Of a stretch of DNA of 32,433 nt, positions 7,447 to 15,032 are shown in pieces. The number at the start of each line of letters is the position of its first letter. Position 1 is the first letter of the stretch. The stretch spans positions 1 to 32,433 of the forward strand of contig JAKAVW010000002.1 of NCBI GenBank assembly GCA_021827445.1, written 5' to 3'. The translations under genes were made by a program, and so were the position numbers. The stretch is from Pseudomonadota bacterium. Lineage in GTDB: Bacteria; Pseudomonadota; Gammaproteobacteria; Acidithiobacillales; Acidithiobacillaceae. The notes beneath the pieces were generated by a model that worked only from the letters and a program-made list of their open reading frames with translations, did no database searches and had not been told where the DNA came from.

Positions 7447-9318
7447 ATGGATGCTGAACCGATAGAAGACACGCAGAGAACTATTGAGGCGGCGGAAACA
7501 TCTTTCGTTCTTGGCGACTTTCTGCGCACGTTAACCAGCCAGCCTGGTATTTACCAGATGGTTGGCCCAGGGTGCCGCCTGCTCTACGTGGGCAAGGCCC
7601 GCAATCTCAAGCGCCGTGTCAGTTCTTATTTTCAAAAGCAGCGCCACAGTCCGAAAACATTGGCGATGCTGGCACAGGTAAAGCGGGTCGAAGTGGTAGT
7701 GACCCACACCGAAACTGAAGCGCTGGTGTTGGAAGCCAATCTCATCAAGCGCCACCTCCCACCTTATAATATCCTGCTGCGCGATGACAAGAGTTACCCC
7801 TACTTGTTTATCGAAAGCAGTCACGACACGCCGCGCATGAGCTTGCATCGGGGTGCCCAAAAGGTTAAAGGGCACTATTTTGGTCCGTATCCTGCTGTCA
7901 CCGCGCTGCGTGAGAGCATGGTGCTCTTACAAAAAGCCTTTCGCTTACGGACCTGCGAGGATCATACCTTTTACCATCGTAGCCGGGCTTGTTTGCAGTA
8001 TCAGATTCGCCGTTGTAGTGGTCCCTGCGTGGGGCATATCAGCGGGGAGGATTACGCGCGCGATGTGACGGACGCTATCCGCTTTCTGGAAGGGAAAAAC
8101 GACGACGCGATCCGGAATCTGGGGGCGAGGATGCAGACGGCGGCGGAGCAACTGGATTTCGAGGAGGCAGCGCGGCGCCGTGATCAGATCGCGGCGTTGT
8201 CCAAGATTCAGGAGCGTCAGTATGTGGCGCAAGCGGGTGGGGGCGATTTTGATGTGCTGGCGGCCGCAGCAGAGAATGGGCAGTGGGTAGTATATGTCAG
8301 CTTCATCCGTAATGGACGGCAATTGGGCGGACGCTCTATTTTTCCGCGCCACACAGAGGAAGTACGGGCACCGGACGTTCTCGCGGCATTCCTCATGCAG
8401 TTCTACAGTCATAAAGAGGTGCCGGGGAATCTGCTGGTCAATGTGCTGCCGCGTTCGCCGACCTCACTCGCGGAGGCTCTGAGCAGCGAAGCCGGGCACC
8501 GGGTCATGATTGACCAGCCGCAGCGCGGTCCACGCAGGCGCTGGATGGCATTGGCGTTCACCAACGCCGTGGGAGCGTTGCGCCAAAGGGCGCAGACCGC
8601 CACCGCTGGACAGCGGCGTATGTTGCTGTTGCAGGAGCTTTTTGATCTCGCGGAAGCGCCGCAACGGGTGGAGTGCTTTGATATCAGTCACACCCGAGGC
8701 GAGGCGGCGGTGGCATCTTGCGTGGTTTTCGGTGAAGATGGAGCACTGAAAACTGAGTATCGCCGCTTCAATATCCGGGATATCCAGGGCGGGGACGATT
8801 ACGCGGCTATAGAGCAGGCTGTGCATCGCCGCTATGCACGCTTGCAAAAAGAAGGTTTGGCCTTGCCGGAGATCGTCCTTATTGACGGTGGCCCCGGACA
8901 AGTGGCCAGGGCGCAGGTGGCTTTGGATGCATTGGAGATAGAGTGTATTCATCTGTGTGGAGTAGCGAAAGGGACGACGCGGCGTCCGGGGATGGAGATG
9001 CTGCATATCCCCGGAATGGCCGCTGCGCGACAATTTGACGATGACGACCCGGTATTGCTGGTGATTCAGGAAATACGCGACGAAGCCCATCGTTTTGCCA
9101 TTACTGGTCATCGGGCGCGACGCGGTAAGGCACGGCAGGAGTCTGATCTGGATGGCATCGCCGGGATCGGACCCCGACGGCGAGCCACGCTGTTACGTGC
9201 ATTTGGCGGTTTACGGGGGATTCGTGACGCCGGTATAGAGGATTTGCAGCGCGTAGAAGGTATCCATTTGGAGCTTGCGCAGCGGATATATGATTTCTTT
9301 CACGTAGGACGTGCCTGA
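7447..9318 (+). CDS. uvrC: UvrABC excinuclease subunit C
   Basis: Makes the 3' and 5' incisions in nucleotide excision repair after UvrB has located the lesion. The 623 residues show the full layout: an N-terminal GIY-YIG nuclease (PGIYQMVG...LLYVGKARNLKRRVSSYF, about residues 34-64), the conserved YNILLRDDKSYPYL and YFGPYP, a cysteine cluster (CLQYQIRRCSGPC), a UVR motif (LDFEEAARRRDQIAAL, about 237-252), the RNase H-like 5' nuclease half (ECFDISHTRGEAAVASCVVF, IDGGPGQVARA) and a C-terminal helix-hairpin-helix (LDGIAGIGPRRRATLLRAFGG). Relative to E. coli there are about 20 extra N-terminal residues. The ATG at 7447 has only a distant GGAG, so the start is a little uncertain. pgsA begins 2 nt after the stop, the classic uvrC-pgsA pair. 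Confidence 0.98.
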   Translation: MDAEPIEDTQRTIEAAETSFVLGDFLRTLTSQPGIYQMVGPGCRLLYVGKARNLKRRVSSYFQKQRHSPKTLAMLAQVKRVEVVVTHTETEALVLEANLIKRHLPPYNILLRDDKSYPYLFIESSHDTPRMSLHRGAQKVKGHYFGPYPAVTALRESMVLLQKAFRLRTCEDHTFYHRSRACLQYQIRRCSGPCVGHISGEDYARDVTDAIRFLEGKNDDAIRNLGARMQTAAEQLDFEEAARRRDQIAALSKIQERQYVAQAGGGDFDVLAAAAENGQWVVYVSFIRNGRQLGGRSIFPRHTEEVRAPDVLAAFLMQFYSHKEVPGNLLVNVLPRSPTSLAEALSSEAGHRVMIDQPQRGPRRRWMALAFTNAVGALRQRAQTATAGQRRMLLLQELFDLAEAPQRVECFDISHTRGEAAVASCVVFGEDGALKTEYRRFNIRDIQGGDDYAAIEQAVHRRYARLQKEGLALPEIVLIDGGPGQVARAQVALDALEIECIHLCGVAKGTTRRPGMEMLHIPGMAAARQFDDDDPVLLVIQEIRDEAHRFAITGHRARRGKARQESDLDGIAGIGPRRRATLLRAFGGLRGIRDAGIEDLQRVEGIHLELAQRIYDFFHVGRA

Positions 9319-9320
9319 TT

Positions 9321-9911
9321 GTGATAAAACGGCTGCCCAATTTCCTGACAGTTCTGCGCATCTTATTGGTGCCTATTTTTGTGGCGCTTTTTTACTGGGG
9401 GAGCGATGTGCGTACTTTTGGTGCCACCGGCGTTTTTGCGGTGGCGGCAATTACGGATTGGGCCGATGGCTATCTGGCTCGGCGCTATCAGGGGGTGTCC
9501 CCCTTTGGTACCTTTCTGGACCCGGTTGCAGATAAGATCATGGTGGTCACTGCGCTGGTGCTCATCGCGTCTTCGGGAGAGATGCCCAAGATTCTGGCGG
9601 GTATTCTGATCAGTGTGATTGTTGGCCGGGAAATCACTGTGTCTGCGCTGCGTGAGTGGATGGCGGAGCTGGGGGAGCGTAAAATGGTAGCGGTTTCTTG
9701 GCTGGGCAAGGCGAAAGCGACTACACAGATGATTTCGATCCTGCTCCTGGTCTACGAACGACCTCTGTTTAGCCTGTCAGGACGGAATCTGGGCATGGTT
9801 CTCCTGGTCGTGGCGGCAGCGATGACACTCTGGAGTATGGTAGGCTACTTGCGTGCCGCTTGGCCCAGCTTGATGGCCAGCGGCGGCGTTCGTCTTGACA
9901 GGGACCGGTGA
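9321..9911 (+). CDS. pgsA: CDP-diacylglycerol-glycerol-3-phosphate 3-phosphatidyltransferase
   Basis: Integral inner-membrane enzyme making phosphatidylglycerol phosphate, the committed step towards phosphatidylglycerol and cardiolipin. The 196 residues carry the CDP-alcohol phosphatidyltransferase motif in full, D-G-x2-A-R-x8-G-x3-D-x3-D (DGYLARRYQGVSPFGTFLDPVAD), and several hydrophobic helices (for example ILLVPIFVALFYW and MVLLVVAAAMTLWSMVGYL). The start is a GTG two bases after the uvrC stop, so the two are coupled. The tRNA-Gly promoter overlaps the last codons. Confidence 0.96.
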   Translation: MIKRLPNFLTVLRILLVPIFVALFYWGSDVRTFGATGVFAVAAITDWADGYLARRYQGVSPFGTFLDPVADKIMVVTALVLIASSGEMPKILAGILISVIVGREITVSALREWMAELGERKMVAVSWLGKAKATTQMISILLLVYERPLFSLSGRNLGMVLLVVAAAMTLWSMVGYLRAAWPSLMASGGVRLDRDR

Positions 9912-9923
9912 TCCCGGTAGTCT
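9895..9923 (+). promoter_or_regulatory. promoter of tRNA-Gly
   Basis: TTGACA at 9895-9900 (inside the 3' end of pgsA), a 17-nt spacer, and TAGTCT at 9918-9923. Transcription would begin just before the tRNA at 9934. Confidence 0.6.
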
Positions 9924-9933
9924 TTGCGGCCAT

Positions 9934-10008
9934 GCGGGAATAGCTCAGTGGTAGAGCACAACCTTGCCAAGGTTGGGGTCGCGAGTTCGAGCCTCGTTTC
10001 CCGCTCCA
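9934..10008 (+). tRNA. tRNA-Gly (anticodon GCC)
   Basis: A complete cloverleaf. Acceptor GCGGGAA pairs with TTCCCGC, the D stem is GCTC/GAGC, and the anticodon stem CAACC/GGTTG encloses TTGCCAA (GCC at 9966-9968). The T arm contains GTTCGAGC, and the 3' CCA is encoded. Confidence 0.97.
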
Positions 10009-10014
10009 CAATCG

Positions 10015-10048
10015 AGGGAAAGCGTTCAGTCTTTCCCTTTTCTTTTAA
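10015..10048 (+). terminator. Rho-independent terminator after tRNA-Gly
   Basis: AGGGAAAG (10015-10022) and CTTTCCCT (10031-10038) form a perfect 8-bp stem with an 8-nt loop, followed by a T-rich tract (TTTCTTTT). It ends exactly where tRNA-Cys begins. Confidence 0.7.
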
Positions 10049-10122
10049 GGCTGGGTGGCAGAGTGGTCATGCAGCGGCCTGCAAAGCCGTGGAAGCCGGT
10101 TCGATTCCGGCCCCAGCCTCCA
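10049..10122 (+). tRNA. tRNA-Cys (anticodon GCA)
   Basis: Acceptor GGCTGGG pairs with CCCAGCC. The anticodon stem GCGGC/GCCGT encloses CTGCAAA (anticodon GCA), the T arm contains GTTCGATTC, and CCA is encoded. The D arm is GGCAGAGTGGTCATGC. No separate promoter fits between it and the preceding terminator. Confidence 0.96.
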
Positions 10123-10172
10123 ATATCGCTGAAATATTTTGCACGGTGAGCGCCCTGTTCCTGTGTGTCTAC

Positions 10173-10211
10173 GTCGCCAACAGGCGACCTAGCGATTCTT
10201 CTTATTGTTCT
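10173..10211 (+). terminator. possible terminator after tRNA-Cys
   Basis: GTCGCC (10173-10178) and GGCGAC (10183-10188) form a perfect 6-bp stem with loop AACA. The sequence after it is T-rich but the T run is interrupted. Confidence 0.35.
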
Positions 10212-10330
10212 GGTCATCTGTCGGCTAACGGTTTCAGGGGGCACCAGAGATCATATTCCCACTTTCTCTGGGTGCGTGGTATAACGATGCCGAAGCATCT
10301 TGTCCCCGCGAACATCCTTGGTATTCGCCC

Positions 10331-10993
10331 ATGCTGCTGATGAAATCTCTCCCGACTGTTCGTGAGCCCAGACTTTATCTGAGCATGGAGAGGTCGTATC
10401 TGGCCTCTATTAAATTTCTTTTTGTGGCTTTTGGTACGGGCATTCTTTCCAAGAAGCTCACTCTGCTGCTGGGTGCCCTGCACTTTGATTTGCTGGTCCC
10501 GTTTTTTCAGGACCTTTATTATCTGCTGACATGGCCTGTTCTTGCGCTGTTGTTTCTTGTCTTTTATTTGTTCATTTCAGACTTGCGTTATGTCAATAAA
10601 GGGGCTCCAGTGACGGCCCGCGAGATTCAGGACCCCCGCATTTATCTGTCAGCGGAGAGGACTTTTTTAGCATGGATACGCACGGGCATCAGTATTGTGA
10701 TATTTGGGTTTGTCATTGCGAAGTTTAATTTCTTCCTGAGCAATCTTGCCCTGATACTGCATACCAAGATTACGTTGCAAATGACCTTCGCTGGTATGGA
10801 TGTGGTGTTCGTCGTGTTGGGGGTGATCAGTATCAGCATGGGTACCGTAGGTTTTTTTCTGACGCTGCATCAGGTAGATCATGGGGCCTATCGCCCGCAT
10901 GTCACCCTCTATGCGGCGTATGGCTTATCTTTTTTTGTCGCCATGGCCATTTTGGGCTATCAGCTTTTCCAGGTCGGGGTAGTGCATGGCTGA
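10331..10993 (+). CDS. tandem DUF202 (YidH-like) integral membrane protein
   Basis: A 220-residue protein with about five hydrophobic segments. It contains the DUF202 signature twice: EPRLYLSMERSYLASIKF at about residues 12-29, and DPRIYLSAERTFLAWIRTG at about 101-119. Each is followed by a hydrophobic helix (VAFGTGILSKK / VIFGFVIAKF). Canonical DUF202 proteins are about 100-120 residues with one copy, so this looks like an internal duplication or fusion. The second copy keeps the LAWIRTG core, while the first has drifted (LASIKFL). Function of the family is unknown. The start could be 10331 or the ATG at 10340; no strong Shine-Dalgarno is seen. The 3' end overlaps the dusA start, which implies co-transcription. 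Confidence 0.85.
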   Translation: MLLMKSLPTVREPRLYLSMERSYLASIKFLFVAFGTGILSKKLTLLLGALHFDLLVPFFQDLYYLLTWPVLALLFLVFYLFISDLRYVNKGAPVTAREIQDPRIYLSAERTFLAWIRTGISIVIFGFVIAKFNFFLSNLALILHTKITLQMTFAGMDVVFVVLGVISISMGTVGFFLTLHQVDHGAYRPHVTLYAAYGLSFFVAMAILGYQLFQVGVVHG

Positions 10994-11963
10994 GTTAAAC
11001 AGGCATATCGCAATGGATAAAATCCTATCCGTGGCCCCCATGCTCGACTGGACAGACCGTCATTGTCGGCATTTTCTGCGCTTGGTATGCCCTTCCTGTG
11101 TGCTTTATACGGAGATGATCACCACCAGTGCGCTGCTTCTGGGGCGTGACCCTGGGCGATTTCTCGAATTCTCTGCAGCAGAGCACCCCCTGATTTTGCA
11201 GTTAGGGGGGGATGATCCTGTGGCGATGCGTGCGGCCGCGGCGATGGGGCATGCCTATGGCTATGACGGCCTCAATTTGAATGTGGGCTGTCCCTCGCCG
11301 CGGGTGCAGCAAGGCCGCTTTGGGGCCTGTCTGATGACGACGCCTGAACTGGTCGCCGAGTTGGTGGCAGCGATGGGAGAAAGTGGCTTGCCTGTTAGTG
11401 TGAAACATCGTCTCGGTCTGGATCGGGAAGAGGACTACGCGACGCTGCGTGCTTTCATCGAAACCGTCGCGATGGCGGGATGCCGACACTTCATTGTTCA
11501 TGCGCGTAATGCCTGGCTGAAGGGTCTCAGTCCGGCTGAAAACCGTGACGTGCCGCCCTTGCGCTGGGATTGGGTGCATCAGTTGAAAAAAGAGTTGCCA
11601 CATCTGACCATTGAGATCAATGGAGGCTTTAACGATTTGACGGCGGTGACGGCGCAGTTTTCCGCAGTGGATGGGGTTATGATCGGGCGTGCTGCCTATC
11701 ATCATCCCCTACTGCTGGCGGAAATTGAACGTGCCATGGGGCGCAGGGAGACCCTGCCAGTGCCCGAAGTGATCTTGTCGGGGTTGATAGAATATGCGGA
11801 ACAATGGGGAGAGGCGTTGCCTGCACCGCGTTTGAGTCGCCATTTGCATGGGTTGCGCTTTGGGCAAAATGGCGCGGGAGCATGGCGTCGCTTTCTGGGT
11901 ACCGCTGAAACCGGCGAGAGCGCCGCAGAGTTCCTGCGGCGCGGTATGTCGCTGTTGGATTGA
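10986..11963 (+). CDS. dusA: tRNA-dihydrouridine(20/20a) synthase
   Basis: FMN-dependent enzyme that reduces uridine 20/20a in the tRNA D-loop using NADPH. The 325 residues begin with the TIM-barrel start LSVAPMLDWTDRHCRHFLRL, followed by YTEMITTSALL, LQLGGDDP, the active-site loop NVGCPSPRVQQGRFGACLM (catalytic Cys115), VKHRLGLD, FIVHARNAWLKGLSPAENRD and IEINGGF. The ARNAWLKGLSPAENR segment is diagnostic of DusA against DusB and DusC. The ATG at 10986 overlaps the stop of the DUF202 gene; an in-frame ATG at 11013 is an alternative. The 3' end converges on the ArsR-type gene with only 3 nt between stops. Confidence 0.96.
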   Translation: MAELNRHIAMDKILSVAPMLDWTDRHCRHFLRLVCPSCVLYTEMITTSALLLGRDPGRFLEFSAAEHPLILQLGGDDPVAMRAAAAMGHAYGYDGLNLNVGCPSPRVQQGRFGACLMTTPELVAELVAAMGESGLPVSVKHRLGLDREEDYATLRAFIETVAMAGCRHFIVHARNAWLKGLSPAENRDVPPLRWDWVHQLKKELPHLTIEINGGFNDLTAVTAQFSAVDGVMIGRAAYHHPLLLAEIERAMGRRETLPVPEVILSGLIEYAEQWGEALPAPRLSRHLHGLRFGQNGAGAWRRFLGTAETGESAAEFLRRGMSLLD

Positions 11964-11966
11964 AAG

Positions 11967-12260
11967 TCAGGCGAAGACGTGGTGGCTCATGGCCAGCAGA
12001 CGCAGGGTGCGCTGATCGCGGATGCGAAAGTACACACGACTGGCTACCCGTCGTACCAGTACCAAGCCGCTGTCCTGCAACAGGGCAAGATGCTGCGATG
12101 CATTGCTGTGGCTGGTATTGATGGCTTTCACGAGGTTTTGCATGCTCATTTCGCCGCGTCCCAGCAGGCAGATAATCTTGTAGCGCAAGGGGTGAGACAT
12201 GGCTTTGATCACCCCGGAAAGCTGCTGAATTTCGCGTTCGGGAAGAATGGGATTTTGCAT
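11967..12260 (-). CDS. ArsR-family winged-helix transcriptional regulator
   Basis: A 97-residue small DNA-binding repressor of the ArsR/SmtB fold. The N-terminus LSGVIKAMSHPLRYKIICLLG and the recognition helix SHSNASQHLALLQDSGLVLVRRVASRVYFRI are typical. The ELCVCDL-type metal-binding cysteines of helix 3 are absent: the equivalent stretch is GEMSMQNLVKAI and the only cysteine is Cys31. Metal sensing through that site is therefore unlikely; a single-cysteine redox role or another signal is possible but unproven. There is no obvious partner gene: zwf lies 263 nt upstream in the same direction and dusA converges. Its target is probably its own promoter or a remote locus. Confidence 0.9.
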   Translation of the reverse strand: MQNPILPEREIQQLSGVIKAMSHPLRYKIICLLGRGEMSMQNLVKAINTSHSNASQHLALLQDSGLVLVRRVASRVYFRIRDQRTLRLLAMSHHVFA

Positions 12261-12306
12261 GGTTAAGCTCCTATTATCAGGTTTTGATCTTCGCTCTCAG
12301 CTATTA

Positions 12307-12319
12307 GCATGGATCATGC
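12307..12319. promoter_or_regulatory. candidate operator of the ArsR-type gene
   Basis: A perfect inverted repeat GCATG-GAT-CATGC lies about 45 nt upstream of the regulator's start codon. On the minus strand a TATAAT hexamer lies further upstream, within the AT-rich stretch around 12340-12355. The role is a guess from position and symmetry only. The rest of 12261-12523 is AT-rich with no supported gene. Confidence 0.25.
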
Positions 12320-12523
12320 CATATTGCTTTAGTATCATGAAATTATTATAGAAAGTGAAAAAATATTCAGAAAAATGAGGCGCCACATCGGGCCAGACTG
12401 TAGACTGCTGGCTACGCTTTTCAGCGGGGCGTATTAGAATTATTGATTTTTATATGGTTTTTTCTGTTTGCAACGGGCGACAAGCAGATGATGGCAGAGC
12501 ACATGTGGCCTCCGCCAGTCGAT

Positions 12524-13987
12524 TCAGGTTTGATTACGCCAGTAATGGTCTTCTTTGTCCATGATCCGGGTGGCTTCGTCTGGTCCCCAGGAGCCGGCGG
12601 GGTAGGTGAGGATATAGTCGGTCTCCCGTCCCCAGGACTTGATGATAGGGTCGACGACGCGCCAAGCCCACTCGACCTCGTCAAAACGAATGAACAGGGC
12701 TTTGTCGCCCTCCATCACATCCAGCAGCAGGGCTTCATAAGCATCCAGTTCCTGCTCCCCTTCTTTGCGGTAGGATGCGTTGAGTTGTACGGGTCGAACA
12801 CGCATCTCTAATCCTGGTTCCTTGATCTGGATTTCAATTTTCAGACTTTCCGGTACTAAGGAAAGCAGTATCCAGTTAGGCTCAATACGTTCGATACTGG
12901 TTTCGCGAAAGAGTTGTTGCGGTGTATGACGGAAGCGGATGGCTACGCTGGAGGTTTTGGCGGTAAGACGCTTGCCGGTACGCAAATAAAAGGGCACCCC
13001 GCGCCAGCGCCAGTTATCGATGTAAAACTTGGTGGCGACAAAGGTTTCTGTCACCGAGTTGGGCTCCACACCCGCCTCGTCCTGATAGCCGGGGACGTGT
13101 TTGTCGTGGACAACGCCAGGCCCATACTGCGCGCGCATGGCATAGGCGGTAACGGCCGATTTGGGAATAGGGCGGATTGAGCGTAGGACTTTGACTTTTT
13201 CGTCGCGCAGGCTATCTGCCTCCAGAGAAGGTGGTGGTTCCATGGCGACCAGGGTGAGAATCTGCATCAGGTGATTTTGCAGCATATCGCGCAGAGCACC
13301 GGCCTGATCATAATAACCCGCCCGATTTTCAATGCCGATATCTTCGGCCACGGTGATCTGAACGTGGTCGATGTAATTGCGGTTCCAGATCGATTCAATG
13401 GCCAGGTTGGCGAAACGGAAGACCAGCAGGTTCTGGACAATTTCTTTGCCGAGATAATGATCAATACGGTAGATCTGGTCTTCGTGGAAGTGACGATGCA
13501 ATTGCTCATTGAGCTGTACGGCACTTTCCAGCCCATCACCGAAGGGCTTTTCAATCACAATGCGGTAATCGCCATCCTGATTAAATCCGGCCTCAGAAAG
13601 GTGCTGTACTACCGGGACGAAATCGGCCGGACGAATGGCGAGATAAAAAATGGTGCCTGCCGGCTTTTCGGCCCCCTCCGGGGTCAGCAGGTTGCGGAGT
13701 TTGGCGTAAGATTCCGGCTCATGGATTTCACCGTGCACATATTCAAAATGCCTGCAGAAATCGGCAAAGTGGTCCTCGTGATAATTGCTGGCATAGGTTT
13801 CCAGTTGCTCCTGAAGAAAGTTTTGCCAAGCCTCACCATCCCAAGGGCGACGACCAAAGGCGATAATACGCATTTCATCAGGCATCATGCCCGCGCATTG
13901 TAAGTGATACAGGGCGGGGAGCAACTTCTTGCTGGCGAGATCACCGGTGGCCCCGAAGATGACGAACTGACAATTACAGTTGCTCAT
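12524..13987 (-). CDS. zwf: glucose-6-phosphate 1-dehydrogenase
   Basis: Oxidises glucose 6-phosphate to 6-phosphogluconolactone, entering the oxidative pentose phosphate pathway. The 487 residues show the N-terminal dinucleotide fold FGATGDLASKKLLPALYHL (about 11-28), EKPFGDGLESA at about 146, and the active-site signature RIDHYLGKEIVQN at about 174 (with His177 and Lys181). They also include the conserved RNYIDHVQITVAEDIG and a C-terminal DAYEALLLDVMEGDKALFIR. The start codon follows the gnd stop with no gap, and AAGGAGGA just before it is a strong ribosome-binding site. With gnd it forms a two-gene NAD(P)H-generating unit; no phosphogluconolactonase gene is present here. Confidence 0.98.
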   Translation of the reverse strand: MSNCNCQFVIFGATGDLASKKLLPALYHLQCAGMMPDEMRIIAFGRRPWDGEAWQNFLQEQLETYASNYHEDHFADFCRHFEYVHGEIHEPESYAKLRNLLTPEGAEKPAGTIFYLAIRPADFVPVVQHLSEAGFNQDGDYRIVIEKPFGDGLESAVQLNEQLHRHFHEDQIYRIDHYLGKEIVQNLLVFRFANLAIESIWNRNYIDHVQITVAEDIGIENRAGYYDQAGALRDMLQNHLMQILTLVAMEPPPSLEADSLRDEKVKVLRSIRPIPKSAVTAYAMRAQYGPGVVHDKHVPGYQDEAGVEPNSVTETFVATKFYIDNWRWRGVPFYLRTGKRLTAKTSSVAIRFRHTPQQLFRETSIERIEPNWILLSLVPESLKIEIQIKEPGLEMRVRPVQLNASYRKEGEQELDAYEALLLDVMEGDKALFIRFDEVEWAWRVVDPIIKSWGRETDYILTYPAGSWGPDEATRIMDKEDHYWRNQT

Positions 13988-14908
13988 TCAGTCCTCCTTT
14001 TGCACGGTGTGGCCACCAAACTGGTTACGCATCATCGCCAGGAGCTTGGCGGCGTAGTCGTCGCGCCCCTGAGAGGCCCAACGCATTTGCAAGGCGAGGG
14101 TGATGACCGGTGCGGGAATTTTCAGTGCGAGAGCGGCTTGAGCCGTCCACAAGCCTTCGCCGGAGTCCGCCACTACGGGCGCGATATCGGCGAGCACCTG
14201 ATCTTTGGCGAGGGTGTCGGCGGTGAGGTCGAGGAGCCAGGAGCGGACGACGCTGCCGTAGCGCCACATTTCGGCCACCCTAGCGAGGTCCAGCCCGAAT
14301 TCGGTTTTGCCCTGCAGGATGGCGAAACCTTCGGCGAGGGCCTGCATCATGCCGTATTCGATGCCGTTGTGGACCATTTTAACAAAGTGACCGCTACCAA
14401 CCGGCCCGCAGTGTAGCCAGCCCCTGTCGGCGCCCGGTGCCAGTGCCTCCAGAAAAGGTGTTACCTGAGTTACGGCTTCCTGGCTACCACCGACCATCAA
14501 GGCATAACCTTCTTGCAAGCCCCAGACACCGCCCGAAACACCGGCGTCTATGTAATGTACCCCGGCCGCCTCCACTTTTTTGGATTGGGCGACGGAGTCC
14601 TCATAAAAGGCATTCGCGCCGTTAATCAGTATGTCGCCCTTGCTCAATAAGGGAAGAATGGAGTCGATATGACTCTGGGTGGCTTCTCCAGCGGGAAGCA
14701 TGAACCAGATGATCCGGGGGCTGGGCAAGGCTTGAACGAGGGCTTCCAGACTATTGGCAGCGTGCATGCCTGTTTCTTTAGCCAGATCCGTGGCTTTTTC
14801 GGTATGGCGATTGTAAATAGTAACTTCCAAACCCTTGAGATGCAGACGCCGCGCCATATTGGCACCCATTCGACCTAAACCGACCATCCCGATGCTTTTG
14901 TTACTCAT
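13988..14908 (-). CDS. gnd: 6-phosphogluconate dehydrogenase, decarboxylating, short form
   Basis: Oxidatively decarboxylates 6-phosphogluconate to ribulose 5-phosphate. The 306 residues place it in the short (about 300-residue) class, found in Gluconobacter and in some Gram-positive and methylotrophic bacteria, rather than the 470-residue E. coli type. Visible are the N-terminal fold GMVGLGRMGANMARRL, the catalytic loop DAGVSGGVWGLQEGYALMVGG, and GSGHFVKMVHNGIEYGMMQALAEGF with the catalytic lysine and the substrate-binding N-G. Short members often prefer NAD+; the NRHTEK stretch after the second beta strand does not settle this. AGGAG lies 7 nt before the ATG. It is the first gene of the gnd-zwf pair. 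Confidence 0.95.
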   Translation of the reverse strand: MSNKSIGMVGLGRMGANMARRLHLKGLEVTIYNRHTEKATDLAKETGMHAANSLEALVQALPSPRIIWFMLPAGEATQSHIDSILPLLSKGDILINGANAFYEDSVAQSKKVEAAGVHYIDAGVSGGVWGLQEGYALMVGGSQEAVTQVTPFLEALAPGADRGWLHCGPVGSGHFVKMVHNGIEYGMMQALAEGFAILQGKTEFGLDLARVAEMWRYGSVVRSWLLDLTADTLAKDQVLADIAPVVADSGEGLWTAQAALALKIPAPVITLALQMRWASQGRDDYAAKLLAMMRNQFGGHTVQKED

Positions 14909-15032
14909 TATTTACTCCTCTGCGTACAGGCCTGACCGAAACTGCTACTATCAGTATAGGCGCATAAAGGGTGGGCATCTCTAACCTGCGGCGGTCTGCG
15001 CGAAAATTTTCTGTTTTGACAAGGGAGATCCA

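Noticed and set aside
13904..14416. 170-residue plus-strand frame opposite gnd
   Set aside because: Antisense to a clear 6-phosphogluconate dehydrogenase; Gly/His/Val-rich shadow composition.
15016..15021. TTGACA just before purT
   Set aside because: It lies 12 nt before the start codon, too close to act as a -35 element for purT.
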